Below, piece by piece: positions 20,345 through 30,100 of a DNA stretch of 64,000 nt. Both the position numbers and the translations under genes were made by a program. The notes beneath the pieces are model-generated. The model was not told the origin of the DNA. It worked only from the letters and a program-made list of their open reading frames with translations, and made no database searches. Origin of the DNA: Gammaproteobacteria bacterium (GTDB taxonomy: Bacteria > Pseudomonadota > Gammaproteobacteria > Eutrophobiales > Eutrophobiaceae). Numbering within the stretch: the stretch's first letter is position 1; every line of letters begins with the position of its first letter. The stretch lies in the NCBI GenBank assembly GCA_021773215.1, contig JAJFKM010000019.1, positions 1 to 64,000 on the forward strand, read 5' to 3'.

Positions 20345-21091
20345 CTAAACTCTAAAGACGTATTCTTTTTCAGCATCGCGTTCTATATCAGGTGGGTAAC
20401 TAAGACGTTTGTCATCATAATACTGTCTGCGGTGATCGCCTTCAGCTGCAGCATTATAGGTAACGTAAAGAACTCTTCGTTGTTCATTCGTCATGTTGGG
20501 TTCTGACCGATGTGGAGCAAATGAATCAAAAAAGACTGTGTCGCCTGGATTGGTCGTTACTGATACATAATCCAGAGCATCTTCTTCAAGTGGTTTCCAT
20601 GCTTCGCCTATTAAGCCTTTATCGTGATAACCACTGGCCATTTCCAAACAGCCATTTTCAATGGTTGAAGCATCAACACTGACTAAAGCAGTAATATGTA
20701 ATTTGGCATAACGGTCCCAACCTGCCTGCACATCTTGATGCGCTTTAAAACCATCACCGCCTGGCATCTTGAAATTGATTTTATCTTTAAACAAGATTGC
20801 TTCATCATTAAATAGTTGTGATGTGATTTGCTGAATCTCACCACGCATGAAAAGGTCGCTGAAGCCTTGATGAAAGGGTTCAATATCTTCCATTCGCGAC
20901 AATATGCGATCTCCCGAGGCCAATTTACTTTTTTCGAAATACATCATGTATTTACCGGGGACTTCAGGATAATTAGTAACTTCTTCCGTCCATTCGGTAA
21001 TCTCCTGCATGCGCTCAGCGTTATACAAATTTCGTATGACAAGAAACCCTGTGTTATTGAATTCTTCGATTTGTTCGTTACTTATTTTCAT
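20345..21091 (-). CDS. Phytanoyl-CoA dioxygenase (PhyH) family Fe(II)/2-oxoglutarate oxygenase
   Basis: A 248-residue protein with the double-stranded beta-helix iron site: HQD at residues 118-120 and the distal histidine at about 194 (FAPHRSEPN), with arginines near 204-205 that could bind 2-oxoglutarate. The family hydroxylates diverse substrates. It sits inside the hopanoid operon between hpnG and hpnN, with gaps of 74 and 49 bases. A hopanoid or another lipid is therefore a candidate substrate, by inference only. I do not recognise it as a standard Hpn protein. Confidence 0.8.
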   Translation of the reverse strand: MKISNEQIEEFNNTGFLVIRNLYNAERMQEITEWTEEVTNYPEVPGKYMMYFEKSKLASGDRILSRMEDIEPFHQGFSDLFMRGEIQQITSQLFNDEAILFKDKINFKMPGGDGFKAHQDVQAGWDRYAKLHITALVSVDASTIENGCLEMASGYHDKGLIGEAWKPLEEDALDYVSVTTNPGDTVFFDSFAPHRSEPNMTNEQRRVLYVTYNAAAEGDHRRQYYDDKRLSYPPDIERDAEKEYVFRV

Positions 21092-21165
21092 GATAAATGG
21101 TGTTTTAAATTAATATTGTCGCTCTTATAAACCAGTTAGTAATCTATGACAAGTGACAGTCACAA

Positions 21166-21885
21166 TTAACTGTCAGAATAGAGAAAATGCCTGTCCTTCA
21201 GAACTTCTGCAATTTCGGATAATGATGACAGTCCTTTCTTATAACCGCTTGCCAATGAAGAAATCTCTCGAATTTGATTAGGTTTCATAATACAGGACAA
21301 CATAAAATTAAAAATCCTGGGCTGACCCAGATTGTTGGTGTGTTTTAAGATTGCCTCGGGGATAGCCGTATCTGCGTCATCAGAAATTGTACGGATAACA
21401 AGTAAATCAAGATTATTTGCCGTTGCAATTTCTGCAATTGCGGCGCTTTCCATATCCACGGCCAAGGCCTTAGTTTTTTGTAATAGATGTTGCTTATCCG
21501 TTATGGATGCACAAATTTCTTTGCTTGATGCAATATCACCATTAAAGATATTAGGTTCTGAAGGAATAAAATGTTCCGAAATGCGGCTTAACCAATCCTC
21601 GGATATTGAATAACGATTTTCCTCATTGATTATTGAACTAGCTAGAATAACATCGCCTGCGTTCACAGATTTATCAATCGCTCCAGCGACACCCCAACTT
21701 ATCAATGCATCTACCTTTAACGCGACTAGTTTTTTTGCAGCATGGAGAGCAGATTCATGTCCAATGCCAGACAGACATAAAAAAACATCTTGCTGTATTT
21801 CAATAGGCAGGCCAACTTTTAATTTTTCACTATAAAGACACTTTGCCTCTGCAGGTAAAGCTACAATGATGCCAATTCTGCTCAA
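21166..21885 (-). CDS. hpnG: Hopanoid-associated nucleoside phosphorylase HpnG
   Basis: A 239-residue protein of the purine nucleoside phosphorylase/MTA nucleosidase fold. It begins IGIIVALPAEAKCL, has the SWGVAGAID turn near residue 64, and carries the phosphate/ribose-site stretch AVDMESAAIAEIA near residue 141. HpnG removes adenine from adenosylhopane to give a ribosylhopane precursor. The start is TTG and overlaps the squalene-hopene cyclase stop (TTGA), implying coupled translation. The partner HpnH, which makes adenosylhopane, is not in this window. Confidence 0.88.
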   Translation of the reverse strand: MSRIGIIVALPAEAKCLYSEKLKVGLPIEIQQDVFLCLSGIGHESALHAAKKLVALKVDALISWGVAGAIDKSVNAGDVILASSIINEENRYSISEDWLSRISEHFIPSEPNIFNGDIASSKEICASITDKQHLLQKTKALAVDMESAAIAEIATANNLDLLVIRTISDDADTAIPEAILKHTNNLGQPRIFNFMLSCIMKPNQIREISSLASGYKKGLSSLSEIAEVLKDRHFLYSDS

Positions 21886-23828
21886 GGCTTATTCAGAATA
21901 TTTCTATAGCGAGCCAATGCCCAAAGCGGAAAATACTTCGTATAGCCGTGATATTTCAGATAGAACACCCGTGGAAATCCTGGCGCTGTATAACTGTCAT
22001 CATACCAATGACCATCCGTAGACTGGTTTGTTATTAGATAGTTAATGCCGCGTCTTACAGTGTCTGTTTCAGCTTCGCCGACAGCTAATAATGAAAGTAA
22101 AGCCCATGCCGTTTGGAAGGCGGTGCTTTTATAGGGGCGGTAATGTCTTGGTGGATAATAGCTATCATTGCTTTCACCCCAACCACCGTCTTCATTTTGT
22201 ATTTCTTGAAAATACTTAACGGCTTTTCTAATGTACTCCTGTTGAGGATCTTCATCAGTCAGTTCAAGTGCCGTCAGTACAGACCAAGTACCATAGATAT
22301 AATTTGTTCCCCAACGACCAAACCAGGAACCATCTTCTTCCTGATCCGATTTTAAAAATTTAATGGCATCACTGATAGTGGTTTCATATTTCTCTTTATC
22401 AGCCAGAGACAATAATGCGATTACGCGACCGGTAACATCGGCCGTAGGCGGATCGAGTAGGGCGCCATGATCTGCGAATGGAATGGCATTGAGATAATAC
22501 TGAGTATTATTAACTTCAAATGATCCAAAGCCGCCACCATTAGATCGCATACCCGCTACCCAGACTGCAGCGCGTTGAATGGGTTCTTTATATTTTTCAT
22601 TGCCAGTACGATGCATCGCCCAAGCGACCATGGAAGTATCATCCAAGTCAGGATAAAAATAATTACTGTATTGAAATGCCCAGCCACCACCCTCAAGGTT
22701 TGGTCTCGGTATGCGCCAATCACCTGGTTCATCACTTAGTTGACGATCTTTAAGCCAATCGAGCGCATGTTCAATCTCTGGAGTAATGTTTGCTTCGGTT
22801 TCCGTTTCGATCATTGCCTGTCCTGCAAGACAGGTATCCCAAACCGGTGATAAGCACGGTTGGCAATACATAGAATTACCACGCTTGGTCAATAACGCAT
22901 CTATCGCTTGGCGCCCTTGCTTTCGGGCTGGATGTTCTTTCGGGTAACCAAGAATAACTAATGATTCATAAACATTAACCATTGCTGGAAAAATACCACC
23001 AATGCCATGTTCTTCATTCATCCGTGCCAGAAACCATTGTTCACATCTACGGATGGAGTATTGACGTATAAATTTTGGTACTAGTTTTTCTGCCAGGCGA
23101 CCAACATTGTCAAGCAATAGAAAAGCTCTACTAAGTGTTGTTGTTACCTTGAAATAATGTTGCTCATCTTCAGGCGGTGTTATAAATAATTCTCTAATGT
23201 CTATGCCGCGTGAATTTACTGCTAAAGGTTTCATCGTGCATAAAACAAATAGTGGCACCATTACCGTACGAGACCAATAAGACACCTTGTCGATATGAAA
23301 CGGAAACCACTTCGGTAGGATAATGACTTCTGCAGGAATAAAGGGAACAGCTCGCCAAGGTACCTGACCAAACAAGGCCATGGTGATTCGTGTAAAAACA
23401 TTGGCGTGTGACGCGCCGCCATGATTCAAGATCATATTCTTAGCCCGAATCATGTGTTCTTCGTGTGGATCATCGCCAGTAATCTTTAATGCATAGTATG
23501 CTTTTACTGAACAGCTGATATCAAAATCACCACCAGTGTAGAGAGACCACCCGCCTTCTTCATTTTGTTGGTCGCGTAAATATTGTGCGATCTTTTGTTC
23601 AGTTTCATCGTCGATTTCGCCGACGAAGTGATTCATTAAAATATATTCGGCAGGTATTGTGCAATCGGCTTCGAGTTCATAGACCCAATGTCCGTCATCG
23701 TGCTGTTGTGCGAGTAATCTATCTTTAGCAGAGAGGATAGCCTCATCCAGATTATTTATTTTCTTGGACGGATGAGATTCATCCAATGGATGATTGGTGA
23801 TGTTTTCGTTTTGTGTTTCGAGGTTCAT
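21882..23828 (-). CDS. shc: Squalene-hopene cyclase
   Basis: A 648-residue triterpene cyclase converting squalene to hopene/diplopterol. The catalytic acid motif is DLDD (YPDLDDTSMVAW, about residue 395). Several QW-type repeats are visible (for example QNEEGGWSLYTGG, NEDGGWGESNDSY). The alpha-alpha barrel length is normal. I chose the ATG at 23828 (MNLETQNENITN) rather than an upstream GTG at 23849; neither has a strong ribosome-binding site. A membrane-bound enzyme, also called HpnF. Confidence 0.95.
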   Translation of the reverse strand: MNLETQNENITNHPLDESHPSKKINNLDEAILSAKDRLLAQQHDDGHWVYELEADCTIPAEYILMNHFVGEIDDETEQKIAQYLRDQQNEEGGWSLYTGGDFDISCSVKAYYALKITGDDPHEEHMIRAKNMILNHGGASHANVFTRITMALFGQVPWRAVPFIPAEVIILPKWFPFHIDKVSYWSRTVMVPLFVLCTMKPLAVNSRGIDIRELFITPPEDEQHYFKVTTTLSRAFLLLDNVGRLAEKLVPKFIRQYSIRRCEQWFLARMNEEHGIGGIFPAMVNVYESLVILGYPKEHPARKQGRQAIDALLTKRGNSMYCQPCLSPVWDTCLAGQAMIETETEANITPEIEHALDWLKDRQLSDEPGDWRIPRPNLEGGGWAFQYSNYFYPDLDDTSMVAWAMHRTGNEKYKEPIQRAAVWVAGMRSNGGGFGSFEVNNTQYYLNAIPFADHGALLDPPTADVTGRVIALLSLADKEKYETTISDAIKFLKSDQEEDGSWFGRWGTNYIYGTWSVLTALELTDEDPQQEYIRKAVKYFQEIQNEDGGWGESNDSYYPPRHYRPYKSTAFQTAWALLSLLAVGEAETDTVRRGINYLITNQSTDGHWYDDSYTAPGFPRVFYLKYHGYTKYFPLWALARYRNILNKP

Positions 23829-23965
23829 TACTATTTTTTGACAATCCACTGCGATGTTAGATTAGGGCACATAGCAACATAGATTAATAACTAAAAAATT
23901 ATTAATATTTTTGCTATTTACTTTCCCCTCACTCTTATCAGTGTTTGTCATGCAACGCGCTGATA

Positions 23966-25024
23966 TCAACAGAGTTTCTCATGAATTTCTGTCATATGCA
24001 AACGGCGCCCAATGAACCGGAAAAGGGTATTTAAGGCCCAATCATTACCCACAAAAAGGCTGGTGAAAAATATCGTCGCTTTGACGCTACGGCGGCTTAT
24101 TTTTACTTCTTGGCCGGTCGTGAAATTAGGCTTTTGCCGGATCTTTTCCAGCGTCAATACAGCCATGCCCAAGGCCCATAAACAAAAACGACGCAGACCC
24201 TTTTCATTAGCAGGTATTTTCAGAGTATAAAGCAAGGCGTTGTGAATATGAGCATGGGCAACACCAAGCAATTCGATCAAGCCCTCATCAAAACCGGCTT
24301 CATTTTGGCCAAGTACTTTATGACGTATGTCGACGCCATATTTATTGAAAATATCACGTGGCAACCAACAGGCACCGCGCTCATGATCTTCCCAGATGTC
24401 TTTCAAAATATTCGTCATTTGTAGACCCTGTCCAAATGACACGCCTAATTGCATCATTTCTTCTCGCTGGGCATCAATTTCAGGGGAATAATCACAGAAT
24501 AGTTCGGTCAGCATTTCTCCGACCACGCCGGCAACGTAATAACAGTATTGCCCCATGTCTTTTAGATCAGCCATACCATCCAGCGTCTCGGCATCTTGAT
24601 ATCGAATCATACCCTCGGCCATGATCGAGACACATCTCTCAAGTGCTGCTCGCTGGCGCTTATTAAAACTGTGGGTAATACGAATTACCGGAGCCGTATT
24701 GGCAATCAGATCATGCTCGGCCTCAGTAGCGGTCGGGGATAATAATGGAAACAGGCCATCAGCAAAGGTTTCAGCGCCATCAGTGCCTTTTACAACGTCA
24801 ATAAATTGCTCTGCGTATTCACGTTTCAGGGCCGCCGTCATCAATTTATCATCTTCAATGGTATCGGCGATACGGCATAAGAGGTAGGCATTGCCCACGA
24901 CCTCGCAGAGTGATTCTGGTAATTGTGGAATGGTCAGTGCAAAGGTACGGGACACGTGCTGCAATATCTCATTTTGATAGGCGATATCATCAAGCTCGGT
25001 CTTAAATTCGTTTTTTGACTTCAT
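23966..25024 (-). CDS. Squalene synthase (farnesyl-diphosphate farnesyltransferase type)
   Basis: A 352-residue trans-isoprenyl diphosphate synthase of the squalene/phytoene synthase family. Two Asp-rich Mg-binding motifs are visible: DTIED near residue 53 (YLLCRIADTIEDD) and DIWED near residue 211 (NILKDIWEDHERGACWLP). The start SRTFALTIPQLP and overall length resemble the one-enzyme NADPH-dependent synthase rather than the three-gene HpnC/D/E route, which is not seen here. First gene of the hopanoid operon, 137 bases from the cyclase. Confidence 0.87.
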   Translation of the reverse strand: MKSKNEFKTELDDIAYQNEILQHVSRTFALTIPQLPESLCEVVGNAYLLCRIADTIEDDKLMTAALKREYAEQFIDVVKGTDGAETFADGLFPLLSPTATEAEHDLIANTAPVIRITHSFNKRQRAALERCVSIMAEGMIRYQDAETLDGMADLKDMGQYCYYVAGVVGEMLTELFCDYSPEIDAQREEMMQLGVSFGQGLQMTNILKDIWEDHERGACWLPRDIFNKYGVDIRHKVLGQNEAGFDEGLIELLGVAHAHIHNALLYTLKIPANEKGLRRFCLWALGMAVLTLEKIRQKPNFTTGQEVKISRRSVKATIFFTSLFVGNDWALNTLFRFIGRRLHMTEIHEKLC

Positions 25025-25315
25025 TCTTTAGAATAATCTCATAAATAACAATATGTTATGAAAAATCGGTGCTATTTTAAGCTACATTAAAATGCACCTA
25101 GCCCAAATCATCAGAAATCATGATGTTACAGGGTTTACGCTCAAAATAATGATACAATTCAACAATTAGGGTGATTCGGGGCAGCACATTACAGCCTGAA
25201 TTATACGGATGCAAATATTCAATTCTGAATCACCAACAATAATTTTAATGAATGAAATTCAACTGCCTGATCGTTTTTCGGCATAAATAGACCTTATATA
25301 TAGCGAGTTACACGA
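25025..25315. promoter_or_regulatory. Divergent promoter region between hopanoid and Pfa-like operons
   Basis: About 290 A/T-rich bases separate the squalene synthase gene (leftward) from pfaD (rightward). Both transcripts must start here. A TATATA stretch near 25296 could be part of the pfaD -10 region. No operator or riboswitch was recognised. Confidence 0.45.
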
Positions 25316-26995
25316 GTGAGTTCAGTTACTGACATTATTGCGTCTGCAGTCGAGATTGATGCCGACGATCAATCCGATCTGTGTATTTGGCAATCTGACA
25401 AGAATAGTCAGCAGCAAGAATTAAAAACGTTAGCAAAACAACTGCGTCGCCTCAATGTGCCTTTTTCGCTAGTTGAAGATCAATCTGATGTGAAAATAGG
25501 TTTGGGCGGATCAATACACTTTAATGCTGCCGCTGATAATGATGACAATTATAAGCATCTTGCATTTGTCCCTCAGCAAACGATTCGCGCATTAGGTGAT
25601 AAACAATTTTGTCAGGATTACCGAATTAAATATCCGTACATGACCGGTGCAATGGCAAATGGCATTGCATCCGTAGAGTTAGTTGAAGCGATAGGCAATG
25701 CAGATATGCTAGCGTCATTTGGTGCAGCCGGATTGTCATTGCAGGAAGTAGAGAAGGCAATTCAGCGGCTAAAAGAATCATTACCTGATAAGACCTACTG
25801 CTTTAACCTTATATATAGTCCTAATGAAAAAGGTCATGAAGATGCCATCGTCGATCTGTATCTTCGTTATGGAATTGATCTAGTTGAAACCTCTGCCTAT
25901 ATGAAACTCACATTACCGGTGGTACGTTATCGCGTGAAAGGTATTCATAAAGATGCACAAGGCAATATCGTTGTACCGAATCGAATTATTGCCAAGGCAT
26001 CACGCGTTGAACTAGCGAGTAAGTGGTTTAGTCCACCACCAGAAAAATTATTGAATGAATTATTAGCGCAAGGAGCGATTACTGAAGCAGAAGTCGAGCT
26101 AGCTAAATCAATTCCGATGGCACAAGACCTGACTGTTGAAGCTGATTCAGGTGGGCACACTGATAACCGACCAGCCATAACATTGTTACCCACAATGTTG
26201 GCACTACGTGATCAAATACAAGCAGAATATAACTATACGCATGAATTACGTGTCGGTGCGGCTGGCGGTATTGCCACACCCGCATCTGCCTTAGGTGCCT
26301 TTGCGATGGGTGCGGCTTATATAGTTACGGGTACAGTAAATCAGGCCTGCAAAGAATCGGGTTCATCCGATATTGTCAGGGAGATGTTAGCCAATACCGG
26401 ACAAGCCGATGTCACCATGGCGCCGGCTGTTGATATGTTTGAGATGGGTGTGAAGTTACAAGTGTTAAAACGTGGTTCTATGTTTGCCATGCGTGGTAAT
26501 AAACTTTATGACCTTTATAAAAAATATGCATCGATTGATGAGATACCTGCAGCCGACAGAGCCAATTTAGAAAAAACAATATTTAAAATGACATTGGACG
26601 ATGTTTGGCAAAAGACCTATGATTTTTTCAGCGAACGCGATCCTTCACAAGTAGAAAAAGCAAAGAATGATCCGAAACATAAAATGGCCTTAATCTTTCG
26701 CTGGTATCTTGGGCTTTCATCACGCTGGGCCAATGCTGGCGTTGAAGATCGTCAAGTGGATTATCAAGTTTGGTGTGGACCAGCCATGGGTGCCTTCAAT
26801 GAATGGACTCGTGATACGTTTTTGGCAACAACGGATCAACGTGATGCAGTAACCGTTGCAATGAACATTATGTTTGGTGCAGCAGTCTTAAGTCGCGCCA
26901 ATGGAATTTTAAAACAAGGTGTTGAGGTGCCGGGTGAATTAACCCAGTTTCAACCGATGCAACTTGATGCAATAGAAAAATATTTATCAGAATGA
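25316..26995 (+). CDS. PfaD-family trans-acting enoyl reductase
   Basis: A 559-residue FMN-dependent TIM-barrel protein of the PfaD/2-nitropropane dioxygenase-related family. Visible signatures include YPYMTGAMANGIASVELVEA near residue 107, GLGGSIHF near the N-terminus, a Gly-rich AAGGIATPASALGAFAMGA near residue 320 and IVTGTVNQACKESG. PfaD enzymes act in trans on the growing chain of polyunsaturated fatty acid or related polyketide synthases. It starts with GTG and is followed by a PfaA-like synthase, so the two should work together. Confidence 0.9.
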   Translation: MSSVTDIIASAVEIDADDQSDLCIWQSDKNSQQQELKTLAKQLRRLNVPFSLVEDQSDVKIGLGGSIHFNAAADNDDNYKHLAFVPQQTIRALGDKQFCQDYRIKYPYMTGAMANGIASVELVEAIGNADMLASFGAAGLSLQEVEKAIQRLKESLPDKTYCFNLIYSPNEKGHEDAIVDLYLRYGIDLVETSAYMKLTLPVVRYRVKGIHKDAQGNIVVPNRIIAKASRVELASKWFSPPPEKLLNELLAQGAITEAEVELAKSIPMAQDLTVEADSGGHTDNRPAITLLPTMLALRDQIQAEYNYTHELRVGAAGGIATPASALGAFAMGAAYIVTGTVNQACKESGSSDIVREMLANTGQADVTMAPAVDMFEMGVKLQVLKRGSMFAMRGNKLYDLYKKYASIDEIPAADRANLEKTIFKMTLDDVWQKTYDFFSERDPSQVEKAKNDPKHKMALIFRWYLGLSSRWANAGVEDRQVDYQVWCGPAMGAFNEWTRDTFLATTDQRDAVTVAMNIMFGAAVLSRANGILKQGVEVPGELTQFQPMQLDAIEKYLSE

Positions 26996-27010
26996 TGAAA
27001 AGTAAAATAA

Positions 27011-27117
27011 GCCACAGAGTACACAGAGCACACAGAGAAAGGCAAAAGTAGGAAAATAAATAATGATATGTTTTTTTATATAAGGTTTTTCTCTGTGTCC
27101 TCGGTGCTCTCTGTGGC
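27011..27117. repeat. CACAGAG inverted repeat between pfaD and pfaA-like gene
   Basis: The left arm at about 27011-27040 begins GCCACAGAG and continues with CACAGAG units. The right arm at about 27086-27117 ends CTCTCTGTGGC. The arms are near reverse complements about 45 bases apart. It is the same design as the nuoF-nuoG repeat near 1.7 kb and would fold in the operon mRNA. Confidence 0.82.
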
Positions 27118-27149
27118 CATTAATTAGAAATATGTAATTCGAGTAAATT

Positions 27150-30100
27150 ATGTCAAAGAATGAAGACAAAAATAGAATGAAACCACTAGCGATTGTTGGC
27201 ATCGGCTGTCTCTTCCCTAAAGCTAATAATGCCGAAGAATATTGGGCGAATATTAGAGAAGGTGTCGATGCGATAACGGATATTCCAGAAACGCATTGGA
27301 AGCCATCTGATTATTTTGACGAAGACAAATCTGCGGCAGACATGACTTACGGGAAACGTGGCGGGTTTATCAATGCGATGGATTTCAATCCACTGTTATA
27401 CGGAATGAGTCCAAACAATATAGAAGCAACAGACACGACTCAGCTACTAGGTATGATGGTTGCACGACAGGCCTTACTCGATGCGGGTTACTCAACCGGT
27501 AAAGATGCGGGTGATGGGAAAGAGTTCGATCGTGATCGTACCAGTGTCATTCTCGGTATTACCGGTACGCTTGAATTGGTCATTCCATTAGGCGCAAGAT
27601 TGGGACACCCTATCTGGCGCAAAGCACTCGCCGATGCTGGTGTTGATCCAGAAACAACCGAAGATGTTGTCCAACGTATCGCCGATGGCTATGTACCTTG
27701 GCAAGAAAATTCATTCCCGGGTTTATTAGGTAATGTTGCTGCAGGTCGTATCGCAAATCGCTTTGATCTTGGTGGTACCAACTGTGTTGTTGATGCAGCT
27801 TGTGCGAGTTCTTTAAGCGCAGTCCATCTCGCGGCATTAGAACTCAGTGCTGGTCGCGTAGACATGGCCATAACCGGTGGCATGGATACCTTCAACGATA
27901 TCTTTATGTATATGTGTTTTAGTAAAACACCTGCTTTATCACCAACAGGTAACAGCCGTCCGTTTGCAAAGGAAGGTGACGGCACGATACTTGGTGAAGG
28001 ATTGGGTGCCGTTATTTTGAAACGTTTAGAAGACGCTGAGCGCGATGGCGATAAAGTCTATGCTGTTTTAAAAGGTATGGGTTCCTCTTCTGATGGTAAG
28101 GGCAATGCGATCTATGCACCGAGTGCAGAAGGACAAACCAAAGCGCTTTGGAATGCCTATCGCGAAGCAGATGTTACACCAAGAAGTATAGAGTTAGTTG
28201 AAGCACACGGTACCGGGACATCTGTCGGTGATGCAGTTGAAGCCAAGGCCTTGTCTGGTGTTTATAGTCAGGACAATGAAGACGAAACATGGTGTGCTGT
28301 TGGTTCAGTAAAATCGATGATAGGCCATACAAAAGCAGCAGCAGGCGTCGCCGGTCTAATAAAGACGGCAATGGCATTAAAATATAAAGTCTTACCACCC
28401 AGCATTAAGGTTGATGAACCACTAGAGATTATCAACCCCGGAACGGCGCCCATTTATCTAAATTCAGTTAAACGCCCCTGGTTAAAAACACAAGCAACGC
28501 CACGACGTGCTGCATTAAGTGCCTTTGGTTTTGGTGGCAGTAATTTTCACTGTGTATTGGAAGAGGCAGAAGAAACTAAAACAGAGATTGAATGGGACGG
28601 GCAAGTTTTAATTATTGCACTCAGTGCCAATTCAAAAGCGGAATTAATAAATCAATTACCTGATGCTACTGTATTAGCTTCATTAGAGCAGCTTCGATTT
28701 TTTGCTTATGATTCATGCCAATCATTTAAAATAGATGCAGAACATCGCTTGACTATTGTACTTGATAAAGCGAATACAGATTTAGAAAAGTTAATAGAAG
28801 ATGTTAAGCAACAACTCAATGATTCATCAGAATCAGCATGGCAAAAACCAAACGGCGTCATTTATAGCTCAGGAAAAGAAGAGAATAAGATTGCTTTTGT
28901 CTTTCCGGGACAAGGTTCTCAGTACGTAGGCATGTGTCGTGACCTCGCATGTCAGTTTCCACAGTTCTCTACTGCGCTCGAAGAAGCCAATCAAACGTTT
29001 ATCGAAGCGACAGGCAAACAAAGCCTGGCGGATGTTTTGTATCCTATCCCTGTCTTTTCCAAGGCGGATGAAAAAGAACAAGAAAATACTTTACGCCAGA
29101 CTCAAAATGCACAACCGGCTATTGGCGCAGTAAGTGTTGGTGTCTTAAATGTATTAAATCATTTTTCTGTTGAACCAACGGCAGCAATTGGACATAGCTA
29201 CGGAGAACTTACCGCGCTTTCTGCTGCGGGAGTTTATAGTACAAATACCTTGCATCGTGTATCACGGATTCGTGGCGAACTCATGGCCGCAGGTGAGGGT
29301 GATCGCGGTTCTATGTTGGCGGTCGTTGCATCGTACGAGCAAGTTGAAGCACTACTCAAAGAACATAATATCGAGTTGATTATTGCCAACCATAATTCGC
29401 CAAGTCAGGTTGTCCTTTCAGGTGCGACAGATCAAGTGGAACGTTTTGCCAAGATCGCCCAAGAAGGAAAAACAAGGACAGAAAAAATACGTGCCATTAA
29501 ATTACCTGTTGCAGCTGCATTCCATAGTCCTTTTGTTGCTGATGCAGCGAAACCTTTCGGTGAAGCATTAGCACCATTTGAATTTTCAGAGAATAAATAT
29601 CAGGTGCTTTCAAATACGACCACAGAGGCATATCCAACAGAGGCTGATGCAGCAAAGAAGTTACTTGCAAACCAATTAGCATCACCGGTTAGATTTGTTG
29701 AGCAAATTGAAAAATTGTATGTGGAAGGATATAACACCTTTGTTGAAGTAGGGCCTGGCAAGACATTGACGGGTCTTGTTGGTGCCATTCTGGCCGATAA
29801 AGAGTTTACCGCAATTGCGATAGATGCTTCTGTTGGCAAGAAACAAGGACAATATGATTTAGCAATGGTATTGGCCAGTCTCGCAACAAAGGGAATCAAT
29901 GTTGATCTTACAAAATGGGATGCACGTTGTTCAGAACTTGAAAGACCAGCTACAGATGCCAAACCTGCGATGACAGTATCGATCAGTGGCGCCAATGTCA
30001 TGTTGCCACGTGAACCCCGGGCACCAAGTAATCCGAAGAAGAATATTATTAAAATGACGACAGAAGAAAAACAAACACCACAAGCTTCAATAGCGCAATC

